Assembly: GCA_017416185.1 (NCBI GenBank)
Contig: JAFQDF010000039.1
Coordinates: 1 to 49,094, forward strand
Source of the DNA: Clostridia bacterium
GTDB lineage: Bacteria > Bacillota > Clostridia > Oscillospirales > CAG-272
Direction: 5' to 3'
DNA: 49,094 bases
The position numbers and the translations under genes were made by a program. Under the pieces are notes generated by a model. The model searched no databases. It saw only the letters and a list, made by a program, of their open reading frames with translations, and was not told the origin of the DNA. Below are positions 7,995 through 14,570 of this stretch, one piece after another. Within the stretch, counting starts at the first letter, position 1. Every line of letters starts with the position of its first letter.

Positions 7995-8797
7995 GTTCTT
8001 TCTTTGAATATTTGTGATAAATCGGTTAGTATGTCGTGGGGGAGCATTGCCTGCTGTGACAGACGCTTGGCAGTTCTGTCGGCAGAAGCTCCGTGGAGAA
8101 CCGTTCCGCATACCGATGACTCATACCCTGAAAGTCCTTGGGCGCGAAATGATGCTATCATACCTGCAAGCAGATCTCCGCTGCCTCCTCGGGCAAGTCC
8201 GGGGTTACCGAAACGGCTTACTGCGGTTTCTATACCGGGGGAGGCTATCACCGTTTCGTGATCCTTTAATACTACCGTTACGTTATATTTGTCGGCAAAA
8301 GCTCTTGCATACCTTTCGGGATTTGATTTTATCCCGCCGATGCTTATTCCCGTAAGGCGGGAAAACTCGCCTATATGGGGAGTTATAACGGTATCCTCGG
8401 GGATATCCTCTGCTGTAATGTTATTAAGTCCGTCGGCATCAAGTATCATAGGTACAGAGCAGTTTTTTACTATGTCCGCGACCCTTTCATCTTTACCCAG
8501 CCCGCAGCCGCAAAGCAGAGAAGTGACCTTTGGTATATCGGTGATATCAAGTTCTTCCCTCGGAAGAAAGGTTGCCTCAGGCAAAGCTGCCGCAACAGCC
8601 TGTATTACCTCCTCGGTACTGCATACCGTGAGAATGCCCACCCCTGTACGAAGCGCACCCATAGAGGAAAGAACTGCCGCACCTCTATAATATTTACAAC
8701 CGACAACCGACAAAAGTCTGCCGTAGTCACTCTTGTTTGAATCCTCTAGCCTTACGGGAAGGACATCGAATACGTCGTTTAATTTTAGTTCTTTCAT
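7991..8797 (-). CDS. nnrD: ADP-dependent NAD(P)H-hydrate dehydratase
   Basis: A 268-aa YjeF C-terminal-type (CARKD) protein that dehydrates the damaged cofactor NAD(P)HX using ADP or ATP. Motifs are KSDYGRLLSVVGCKYYRGAA near the N-terminus, LDADGLNN and TPHIGEFSRLTG in the middle, and NPGLARGGSGDLLAGMI with the catalytic Asp near the end. The NnrE epimerase domain, often fused, is absent. The ATG at 8797 has no Shine-Dalgarno site and lies 7 nt from a -10 box, so the message appears leaderless. Confidence 0.92.
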   Translation of the reverse strand: MKELKLNDVFDVLPVRLEDSNKSDYGRLLSVVGCKYYRGAAVLSSMGALRTGVGILTVCSTEEVIQAVAAALPEATFLPREELDITDIPKVTSLLCGCGLGKDERVADIVKNCSVPMILDADGLNNITAEDIPEDTVITPHIGEFSRLTGISIGGIKSNPERYARAFADKYNVTVVLKDHETVIASPGIETAVSRFGNPGLARGGSGDLLAGMIASFRAQGLSGYESSVCGTVLHGASADRTAKRLSQQAMLPHDILTDLSQIFKERT

Positions 8798-8804
8798 AAT
8801 ATAT

Positions 8805-8833
8805 ATTTTAGCATATGAAGAGTGAAATTTCAA
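8805..8833 (-). promoter_or_regulatory. Leaderless promoter of nnrD
   Basis: On the minus strand TTGAAA (8828-8833) and TAAAAT (8805-8810, with an upstream TG) are 17 bp apart. Seven bases separate the -10 box from the ATG. The same two hexamers are used by the divergent gene. Confidence 0.78.
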
Positions 8834-8839
8834 TACCAC

Positions 8840-8868
8840 TTGAAATTATTATTGATTTGTTATAAAAT
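8840..8868 (+). promoter_or_regulatory. Leaderless promoter of the FliB-like gene
   Basis: TTGAAA (8840-8845) and TAAAAT (8863-8868) are 17 bp apart and the ATG at 8875 follows after 6 nt. No Shine-Dalgarno site exists. The two divergent -35 boxes are only 6 bp apart. Confidence 0.78.
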
Positions 8869-8874
8869 AAATAT

Positions 8875-9768
8875 ATGATTACTACACGACCCGATTATTA
8901 TGATAAATTCAAATGTATAGCCGACAAATGCACCGACTCCTGCTGTATCGGATGGGAAATTGACATCGATCCCGACACGCTGAAGGTATATGAAAAGGAA
9001 GGTGGCGCCCTCGGCGAAAAGCTGAAAAAGAATACAAAGAACGGTGCTTTTGTGCTGACCGAGGATGAAAGATGCCCTTTTCTATACGAAAACGGCTTAT
9101 GTGAGCTGATCTGCAAAAAGGGTGAGGGATTCCTCTGTGCGATATGCAGCGAGCATCCGAGATACTACGAGTATTGCGGCGAGCATCTTGATATGGGTAT
9201 AGGACTCTGCTGTGAGGAGGCGTGCAGGCTTCTGTTCAGCGGTAAGCCTTTGACCCTTATAACCGAGGGCGAGGGTGAGCTTGACGAGGAGACCAAGGAG
9301 CTTTTGAGTTTAAGAACAGCGCTTATAGATAAAATACAGGATGAGGATAATTCCCTTGAAGAATTATTCTTTAACCTTGACGAAGATATCTTTGAGGTTT
9401 GGGCTGATTTTGAGCCTTATGATAACAGATGGACCGAGACCTCGGCTTATATTAAGGCGCATTTCGGTGAGCTTGTTTCACTTAAGGATGAGTTTAATGA
9501 ATACATAGCAGAAAGAAGCTATGAATACCGCCGTCTGGCTTCCTATCTGCTTCACAGGTATTTTATGAGGGCTGTATATTCTGCTCCCTCGGTGATACTC
9601 AGGGGTATTTCACTATATATGAAAACCCAGTATCTCTGGGATATCTGCGTTTATCATAAAACGGGTAAGTTCGATTATGCCGACCGAATCGGCACGGCAA
9701 AGTATATCTCAAAGCAGATAGAATACAGCGAAGAAAATACAGATTTACTGCTGATGTGTCATTTATGA
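8875..9768 (+). CDS. fliB: Flagellin lysine-N-methylase family protein (FliB-like)
   Basis: A 297-aa Cys-rich protein whose opening (RPDYYDKFKCIADKCTDSCC) and later CPFLYENGLCELI, LCAICSEHPRYY and GLCCEEACRLLF are the hallmark of the FliB family. FliB methylates lysines of flagellin in Salmonella; the cysteines probably bind metal, likely an Fe-S cluster (the related YkgJ domain does). Clostridia without flagella also carry such genes, and no flagellar gene is present in this window, so another protein target is possible. I recall family members as longer, often near 400 aa, so this one may be short. Its stop codon lies inside the hairpin at 9752-9775. Confidence 0.8.
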   Translation: MITTRPDYYDKFKCIADKCTDSCCIGWEIDIDPDTLKVYEKEGGALGEKLKKNTKNGAFVLTEDERCPFLYENGLCELICKKGEGFLCAICSEHPRYYEYCGEHLDMGIGLCCEEACRLLFSGKPLTLITEGEGELDEETKELLSLRTALIDKIQDEDNSLEELFFNLDEDIFEVWADFEPYDNRWTETSAYIKAHFGELVSLKDEFNEYIAERSYEYRRLASYLLHRYFMRAVYSAPSVILRGISLYMKTQYLWDICVYHKTGKFDYADRIGTAKYISKQIEYSEENTDLLLMCHL

Positions 9769-9775
9769 CACATCA
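9752..9775. terminator. Perfect hairpin between fliB and the retron
   Basis: TGATGTGTCA and TGACACATCA pair perfectly around TTTA and contain the fliB stop codon. There is no T-run. It also covers the region where the retron promoter's -35 box would lie, so it could be an operator instead of a terminator. Confidence 0.5.
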
Positions 9776-9782
9776 ATACAGT

Positions 9783-9788
9783 TATAAT
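9783..9788 (+). promoter_or_regulatory. -10 box of the retron transcript
   Basis: TATAAT ends 4 nt before the a1 segment of the retron RNA, so transcription would begin close to the 5' end of the predicted msr. No good -35 box is seen at 16-18 bp upstream. Confidence 0.6.
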
Positions 9789-9792
9789 AACA

Positions 9793-9974
9793 AATGAACA
9801 GTAGCGTTATGTCATAATTACACCTATTCAAGGGTCTTATGACAGGTAACAGCGAGTCGCTGTTGCAGATCATTAATTACAGGCAAAGATCAATGTTGCT
9901 CGCTGTATATTTTTCCAAACAGGGTTTGGCGTCATACAGCTTCACAAATTGATATACAGATTGTACTGTTCATT
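9793..9974 (+). ncRNA. Retron msr-msd RNA
   Basis: This 182-nt non-coding stretch before the reverse transcriptase has the order expected of a retron RNA. a1 (AATGAACAGTA, 9793-9803) is exactly complementary to a2 (TACTGTTCATT, 9964-9974). Directly after a1 comes AGC, whose G (9804) is the expected branching guanosine. The msr part has one hairpin at 9810-9844 (TGTCATAA/TTATGACA) and a second at 9848-9864 (AACAGCG/CGCTGTT). The msd part is a long hairpin: ATCAAT (9889-9894) with ATTGAT (9948-9953), TTG (9896-9898) with CAA (9945-9947), GCTGTAT (9902-9908) with ATACAGC (9934-9940), and CCAAAC with GTTTGG at the tip (9915-9929). Reverse transcription would start near a2 and copy the msd into msDNA. 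All pairings are read directly from the sequence; the exact msDNA ends are inferred. Confidence 0.88.
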
Positions 9975-9995
9975 AGTAAGAGAGAGGGTGATACG

Positions 9996-10928
9996 ATGAG
10001 AAGCTACAGTATAGTATATAAGGATATCTATGCCCTGTCGGGCGATCTCGGAGTATCACCCCGGATCTTATATTCTCTGTCAAACAGGATATCGGGGCAC
10101 TATCACACCGTTGCCATCCCGAAGAAAAACGGCACTTACCGAAAGCTGTCTGTTCCGGATGATATACTGAAATACGTTCAGCGACGTATCAACAAAGTGC
10201 TACTGTGCTATATGCCATCATCGGGCTACGCTATGGCATATGAATATGGGAAGAGTATACTCAAAAATGCAAATCCCCATAGCAATAAAAAATGCATACT
10301 TAAGTTGGATATTGATGATTTCTTCGATACGGTCAAGTATTCGCAGGTGAAGGAAAAAGCATTTCCCGCCGCGCATTTTGCAGAAAACCTGAGAGTATTG
10401 CTGTCACAGCTTTGCTATAACGGTGAGGGCCTGCCCCAGGGTGCCGCCACGTCTCCTAAAATAGCCAATCTCATCCTGCGGGATTTTGATGAGAGGATAG
10501 GCAGCTGGTGTGCGCAGAGAGATATCACCTACACACGTTACTGTGACGATATGACCTTCTCCTCGGATAAAGGTCTTGACGGTGTTTATAAATACGTCAG
10601 GGACGAGCTTTTCAAGGAAGGCTTCCTGCTAAACAAGGATAAAACAAAATTTATCGACAGTCACCACAGACAAAAGGTAACCGGTATCATAGTCAACAAT
10701 TCACCAAAGGTTCCCACCGAATACACTAAAAAGATCAGGCAGGAAATATACTACTGCCGTAAATTCGGCATAAGTGAACACCTAAGCCACACCGATTCAG
10801 ACAAATCGCTCTGCGAGTATTTGGCTTCCCTTCTCGGTAGGATCAATTACGTTTTATCGGTAACTCCAAAAAATGAAGAAATGAAGGACTATAAGGATCA
10901 GGTAACAATATGGCAAAAGAGCTTATAA
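9996..10928 (+). CDS. ret: Retron-type reverse transcriptase
   Basis: A 310-aa reverse transcriptase with retron hallmarks. The NAxxH motif reads NANPH at 91-95. Catalytic motif A is LDIDDFF (104-110), GEGLPQGAATSPKIAN is at 144-158, the active site is YCDD (182-185, where most retrons have YADD), and the VTG motif is at 228-230. There is no maturase or endonuclease domain, which argues against a group II intron. In retrons the enzyme primes from the 2'-OH of a guanosine in its own RNA and makes msDNA, usually as part of an anti-phage unit with an effector. No effector is fused. The ATG has GAGAGGGTG upstream and lies 21 nt after the a2 segment. The end overlaps trmO by 19 nt. Confidence 0.93.
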   Translation: MRSYSIVYKDIYALSGDLGVSPRILYSLSNRISGHYHTVAIPKKNGTYRKLSVPDDILKYVQRRINKVLLCYMPSSGYAMAYEYGKSILKNANPHSNKKCILKLDIDDFFDTVKYSQVKEKAFPAAHFAENLRVLLSQLCYNGEGLPQGAATSPKIANLILRDFDERIGSWCAQRDITYTRYCDDMTFSSDKGLDGVYKYVRDELFKEGFLLNKDKTKFIDSHHRQKVTGIIVNNSPKVPTEYTKKIRQEIYYCRKFGISEHLSHTDSDKSLCEYLASLLGRINYVLSVTPKNEEMKDYKDQVTIWQKSL

Positions 10929-11590
10929 TAAAACCGATAGCACATATAAAAAACGATTTTGACACAAAGTTCGGCGTTCCGAGACAAAGCGGGCTTGCAG
11001 GAGTTCTGTCAAAGATAGTTTTTGAAAAGGAATACCGCGATCCAAATGCCCTGAGAGGAATTGAAGAATTTTCTCATTTATGGCTCATATGGGAGTTCAC
11101 AGAGTTCACGAACAAGGACTGGTCACCTACCGTACGTCCTCCAAGACTGGGTGGAAACACCCGTGTAGGTGTTTTTGCCACCCGATCTCCTAACAGACCG
11201 AACAATCTTGGTTTGACCTTGGTGAAGCTGGTAAGGGTAGAAGGCTGTGAGCTTGTGGTATCGGGAGCCGATCTCATAAACGGCACACCCATATATGACA
11301 TCAAGCCTTATCTCCCCGGCTTTGAAGCGGTAACAGACGCAAAGGGCGGCTTTGCCGATGCTTTCACCGATTTTGCTCTTAAAGTAGAATATGATGAAAG
11401 AATTTTAAACAAACTCCCCGAGGAAAAACGGGCTTCCCTGCTCGAAATACTCAAGGGAGATCCCCGCCCCTCCTATCAGGATGATCCGGAAAGAATTTAC
11501 GGCTTTGGATTTGCGGGATTTGAAGTAAAGTTTAAGGTCAGCGGGGAAACCGTATATCTTATTGATATAATGCGGAGTGCGGATCAATGA
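10910..11590 (+). CDS. trmO: tRNA (N6-threonylcarbamoyladenosine(37)-N6)-methyltransferase TrmO
   Basis: A 226-aa TrmO/TsaA-type protein. The family methylates t6A at position 37 of threonine tRNAs with SAM, using a beta-barrel fold rather than a Rossmann fold. Signature segments are EEFSHLWLIW (52-61), RVGVFATRSPNRPNNLGLT (about 85-103) and GTPIYDIKPYLP. The C-terminal domain ends with YGFGFAGFEVKFKV. The ATG lies within the last codons of the retron RT, so it may be translated by coupling. TrmO is normally a stand-alone housekeeping enzyme; whether it works with the retron is open. Its last codons run into an intergenic repeat tract. Confidence 0.92.
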   Translation: MAKELIIKPIAHIKNDFDTKFGVPRQSGLAGVLSKIVFEKEYRDPNALRGIEEFSHLWLIWEFTEFTNKDWSPTVRPPRLGGNTRVGVFATRSPNRPNNLGLTLVKLVRVEGCELVVSGADLINGTPIYDIKPYLPGFEAVTDAKGGFADAFTDFALKVEYDERILNKLPEEKRASLLEILKGDPRPSYQDDPERIYGFGFAGFEVKFKVSGETVYLIDIMRSADQ

Positions 11591-11675
11591 CACCCCGTAT
11601 TTTGATACGGTTGGTGGAATTATGCAAGGAGTTTGCGGTACGCAAACTGTCGCAGTGCGGAGTGCGGAATTAAGG
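11575..11675. repeat. GCGGAGTGCGGA repeat tract and small hairpin
   Basis: GTGCGGA-type units occur at 11573-11584 and again at 11654-11668 (GTGCGGAGTGCGGAATTAAG). They are a variant of the GCAGAATGCAGAATTAA tracts found at other gene ends in this window. Between them lie GTTTGCGGTACGCAAAC (an inverted repeat) and GTATTTTGATAC. Confidence 0.55.
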
Positions 11676-11678
11676 AAG

Positions 11679-11705
11679 AAAATAGTGGTATTTTACCACT
11701 ATTTT
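11679..11705. terminator. Hairpin upstream of the nuclease-like gene
   Basis: AAAATAGTGGT and ACCACTATTTT pair as 11 bp around ATTTT. With flanking AAG and CAACCA it is a near copy of the hairpin at 12321-12349, so the two bracket the gene at 11751. Confidence 0.65.
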
Positions 11706-11750
11706 CAACCAATTATCCACTATTCACTATTCATTAAATGAGGGGTATAT

Positions 11751-12308
11751 ATGGATAAAACCATAATCGAATTAATAGACAGCACCATAAAATTTGTATG
11801 GGAATTTGAGATTGCAAGGGACTATGATAATTGGTGGCTGTTAAAAGAAGACAGTTTAAAAAACGCCTTGTACTATCATATACGGAGCAAGTTAGAAAGA
11901 ATATTTGAAGATCACAACATAAGAATATACACCGAGTTTAATGACGATACATTCAAGGGTACAGGCTACAGACCTGATATGGTTATAGCAACCGTTGACG
12001 AAGAATGCGAAGAAGAATATCTCGGAAAATGCATCAAAGAATGTTTATGTGTCATTGAATTAAAACACAAAGGTGGGTATGTGGGGCATAAAGACATATT
12101 TTCGGATTTCGAAAAAATAAAAGGTTATATAGAAAACCCCGATATAAAATGCGATCGTTATTATATGGCAACTATATGGGAGTGCAAGGACAAGCCCGTA
12201 ACTTGGGCAAGAAAAAATGCGGCTTGGGCTAAGGGTAAACTCACCGAGCTTAATGCTTCTTACTGCGGCGAAAACGGCGATATAAAATTCTATGTACATC
12301 CGCATTAA
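11751..12308 (+). CDS. PD-(D/E)xK nuclease-like protein
   Basis: A 185-aa protein I cannot place in a named family. The central part has the layout of a PD-(D/E)xK nuclease fold: RPDMVIATVDE with Pro75-Asp76, then after about 25 residues a strand CLCVIELKHKGG with Glu103-x-Lys105. An acidic residue in an earlier helix or strand (Glu49 or Glu62) could complete the site. Most of the rest is alpha-helical and rich in Trp and charged residues. Such domains occur in restriction enzymes, defence nucleases and DNA repair factors. It is a lone gene flanked by paired hairpins and repeat tracts, with GAGGGG upstream of the ATG. The nuclease role is inference from the motif. Confidence 0.65.
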   Translation: MDKTIIELIDSTIKFVWEFEIARDYDNWWLLKEDSLKNALYYHIRSKLERIFEDHNIRIYTEFNDDTFKGTGYRPDMVIATVDEECEEEYLGKCIKECLCVIELKHKGGYVGHKDIFSDFEKIKGYIENPDIKCDRYYMATIWECKDKPVTWARKNAAWAKGKLTELNASYCGENGDIKFYVHPH

Positions 12309-12320
12309 ACACTTAATGAA

Positions 12321-12349
12321 GAAAATAGTGTCATAAGGACACTATTTTC
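12321..12349. terminator. Hairpin downstream of the nuclease-like gene
   Basis: GAAAATAGTGTC and GACACTATTTTC pair as 12 bp around ATAAG. It mirrors the hairpin at 11679-11705, including the following CAACCA. An AT-rich tract of CATTTTACATTATA units fills 12356-12391. Confidence 0.7.
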
Positions 12350-12401
12350 AACCATCATTTTACATTATACATTTTACATTATACATTTTTCGGAGGAAGT
12401 T

Positions 12402-13376
12402 ATGCCTTTACATATAATTCGTAATGATATCAGAAACGTAGAATGCGACGCTATAGTCAATGCGGCAAACTCTTCCCTGCTTGGCGGCGGCGGTGTTGAC
12501 GGTGCCATCCACAGAAAAGCAGGTAAAGAACTGCTTGAAGAATGTAAAAAGCTCGGCGGCTGTCGAACGGGCGAAGCAAAGATAACAAAGGGCTACAAGC
12601 TTCCTTGCAAATATATCATACACACGGTAGGTCCTGTATGGCAGGGCGGTAATAACGGTGAAAAAGCTCTGCTTGAAGCCTGCTACCGCAACTCGCTCAA
12701 GCTTGCTCTTGAATACGGATGTGAGTCTGTTGCCTTCCCTCTTATCTCCTCGGGAGCATACCGATATCCCAAGGATAAGGCTTTGAGGGTAGCTACGGAT
12801 ATGATAACCGAGTTCTTAAGTTATCACGATATGACGGTATATATCGTCATATTTGATAAAAGTTCCTTTGCCGTCAGTGAAAAGCTCTTTTCCGACGTTA
12901 GATCCTTTATAGACGACGTATACGCCGAGGTGCATACATATAGCAGAAACCGTATGCTCGGGTCGTTTGAGGCTTCGATGCCTATGGCTGTATCCTGCGA
13001 CAGAAGTATTTGTCTTGAGGATATGATAACCGAGATCGACGAAAGCTTCTCCCAGATGCTTATACGCAAGATCGACGAAAAGGGTATGACAGACAGTGAG
13101 TGCTATAAAAAGGCAAACGTTGACCGAAAGCTCTTTTCAAAGATAAAGAACGATATCAACTACCATCCCAAGAAGACCACCGCCGTTGCCTTTGCCATAG
13201 CCCTTGAGCTAACTCTTAACGAAGCAAGAGAGCTTATCTCAAAGGCAGGCTACAGCCTGACACGATCAAGTAAGTTTGATATAATTATCGAGTATTTTCT
13301 GCTTAATAAAAATTACAACATCTTTGAGATCAACGAGACCCTATTTGCGTTTGATCAAGTAATGTTGGGTGTATAA
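12402..13376 (+). CDS. Macrodomain protein with C-terminal helical domain
   Basis: A 324-aa two-domain protein. Residues 1-170 are a macrodomain of the O-acetyl-ADP-ribose deacetylase type: [18 protein letters not shown] holds the ADP-ribose-binding Asn and Gly loop, GPVW follows, and [12 protein letters not shown] is the second ligand loop. Residues about 200-324 are a helical domain ([20 protein letters not shown]...) that often accompanies such macrodomains in Firmicutes and may be an XRE-like fold. The family removes ADP-ribose from proteins or nucleic acids. It sits just before a vWA gene, and has an excellent ribosome binding site (CGGAGGAAGTT). Confidence 0.9.
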   Translation: MPLHIIRNDIRNVECDAIVNAANSSLLGGGGVDGAIHRKAGKELLEECKKLGGCRTGEAKITKGYKLPCKYIIHTVGPVWQGGNNGEKALLEACYRNSLKLALEYGCESVAFPLISSGAYRYPKDKALRVATDMITEFLSYHDMTVYIVIFDKSSFAVSEKLFSDVRSFIDDVYAEVHTYSRNRMLGSFEASMPMAVSCDRSICLEDMITEIDESFSQMLIRKIDEKGMTDSECYKKANVDRKLFSKIKNDINYHPKKTTAVAFAIALELTLNEARELISKAGYSLTRSSKFDIIIEYFLLNKNYNIFEINETLFAFDQVMLGV

Positions 13377-13410
13377 TTTGTCGCTTTCAAAGCGACCATA
13401 TTGAATATAA

Positions 13411-13454
13411 AAACCTCTATAATGTTTACAGAACAAAACATTACGGAGGTTTTT
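13411..13454 (+). promoter_or_regulatory. Hairpin sequestering the vWA ribosome binding site
   Basis: AAAAACCTC (13411-13419) can pair with GAGGTTTTT (13446-13454), and the neighbouring TAATG with CATTA inside it. The GGAGG of the vWA gene is part of the stem. A TATAAT lies in the left arm, so a transcript starting there would lack the hairpin. Confidence 0.45.
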
Positions 13455-13457
13455 ATT

Positions 13458-14102
13458 ATGAACAACAGAACAGAATTAGTATTTATCATTGACAGAAGCG
13501 GCTCTATGCAGGGGCTTGAGGCAGACACTATCGGCGGATTTAACGCTATGATAGAGAAGCAGAAAGCAGAAGAAGGGGAATGCTTCGTTTCCACCGTTCT
13601 CTTTGACGACGTAAGCGAGGTCCTCCACGACAGAGTCAAGCTTGAGGACGTCAAGCCAATGACAAGAAAGGATTATTACGTCAGAGGCTGTACCGCACTT
13701 ATAGATGCTATCGGCGGCGCTATACATCATATCGGTAATATCCACAAGTATGCAAGAAAAGAGGACGTCCCCGAAAATACGCTTTTCGTTATAACTACCG
13801 ACGGTATGGAGAATGCAAGCCGTAAATACTCAAGCCGTGAGGTCAAAAAAATGATCGAAAGACAAAAAGAAAAATACGGCTGGGAATTCATCTTCATCGG
13901 TGCGAACATAGACTCCGTTGAAACAGCGGCAAAAATAGGCATCGCATCCGACCGAGCCGTAAATTACGTCCACGACGGTGAAGGCACGAGAGTAATGTAC
14001 AACGCCGTGGCAAAGGCGGCGAGCAATCTCCGTTGCGCTGTGCCTATGACGGCCGACTGGGCGGATGAAATAAACAGGGACTATCAAAAACGCAATAAAT
14101 AA
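13458..14102 (+). CDS. von Willebrand factor type A domain protein
   Basis: A 214-aa single vWA domain. The metal-ion-dependent adhesion site is intact: Asp12-x-Ser14-x-Ser16 in IIDRSGSM, the Thr in GCTALIDAIGG and the Asp in ITTDGMENAS. There is no signal peptide, so it is cytoplasmic. Intracellular vWA proteins of this kind occur with macrodomain and Ter-type stress genes in Firmicutes; that link is from general knowledge. I place the start at 13458, after GGAGG, rather than 19 codons upstream. Its partner is not visible in the window. Confidence 0.9.
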   Translation: MNNRTELVFIIDRSGSMQGLEADTIGGFNAMIEKQKAEEGECFVSTVLFDDVSEVLHDRVKLEDVKPMTRKDYYVRGCTALIDAIGGAIHHIGNIHKYARKEDVPENTLFVITTDGMENASRKYSSREVKKMIERQKEKYGWEFIFIGANIDSVETAAKIGIASDRAVNYVHDGEGTRVMYNAVAKAASNLRCAVPMTADWADEINRDYQKRNK

Positions 14103-14152
14103 TTTTCCCAATATAGGTTAAACTATTTTAAAACCTACAGGAGGAAAGTATT

Positions 14153-14485
14153 ATGAGCGAAAGCAGATTTTATGTGTGTGAAAAGTGCGGTAATACCGTT
14201 GGTATGATACACGACAAGGGTGTACCTCTTATGTGCTGCGGCAGACCAATGACACATCTTAAACCCGAAAGAAAAACATTGAATATACAGCGCAAGGAAA
14301 ACGTTATCCGAGTCACCGCAGGCAAAGAAGATGACTGGGTATACGTTGCCACCGACCGAGGGGGTCAGAGAAAGATGCTTGACCCCAACGGGAGCCGAGA
14401 ACTGACCTTTACGTTGTCAGACGAAGAACCAAAGGCAGTGTATGCTTATGACGGCAATATGAGTTTGTCAATGACACAAATATAA
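14153..14485 (+). CDS. Desulforedoxin-domain protein (desulfoferrodoxin-like, degenerate)
   Basis: A 110-aa protein. Residues 1-36 form a desulforedoxin domain with Cys9, Cys12, Cys28 and Cys29, the same spacing as the FeS4 site of desulforedoxin. The remaining part aligns in size with the superoxide reductase domain (beta-rich, ending in AVYAYDGNMSLSMTQI), but the expected His ligands and the Glu-Lys-His motif of the catalytic iron centre are missing. It is therefore an electron carrier or iron-binding relative and not an obvious superoxide reductase. It follows the vWA gene by 50 bp with AGGAGGAAAG upstream. Confidence 0.8.
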   Translation: MSESRFYVCEKCGNTVGMIHDKGVPLMCCGRPMTHLKPERKTLNIQRKENVIRVTAGKEDDWVYVATDRGGQRKMLDPNGSRELTFTLSDEEPKAVYAYDGNMSLSMTQI

Positions 14486-14493
14486 TTAAATGC

Positions 14494-14530
14494 AGAAAAC
14501 GGTTGCCTTTTTACAAAGGCAACCGTTTTC
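14494..14530. terminator. Bidirectional terminator
   Basis: GAAAACGGTTGCCTTT and AAAGGCAACCGTTTTC pair as 16 bp around a 4-nt loop between convergent genes, with T-runs on both strands. Confidence 0.9.
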
Positions 14531-14534
14531 GTCC

Positions 14535-14570
14535 TTAATTCTGCATTCTGCATTACGCATTCTGCATTTT
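14535..14570. repeat. TTCTGCAT iterated tract overlapping a gene end
   Basis: Four close units of the TTCTGCAT type occur here. Read on the minus strand they encode the last residues (MQNA and stop) of the polysaccharide deacetylase. Related tracts occur at 36509-36544 and 37364-37376, always at the end of a minus-strand gene. Confidence 0.75.

Noticed and set aside
9996..10928. Group II intron or diversity-generating RT
   Set aside because: No maturase domain, no intron domain V-like end and no template/variable repeat pair nearby; the NAxxH and VTG motifs and the a1/a2 RNA fit a retron.
12402..13376. Macrodomain protein with a frameshift after residue 175
   Set aside because: The frame continues without break into a helical domain that commonly accompanies this macrodomain type in Firmicutes.
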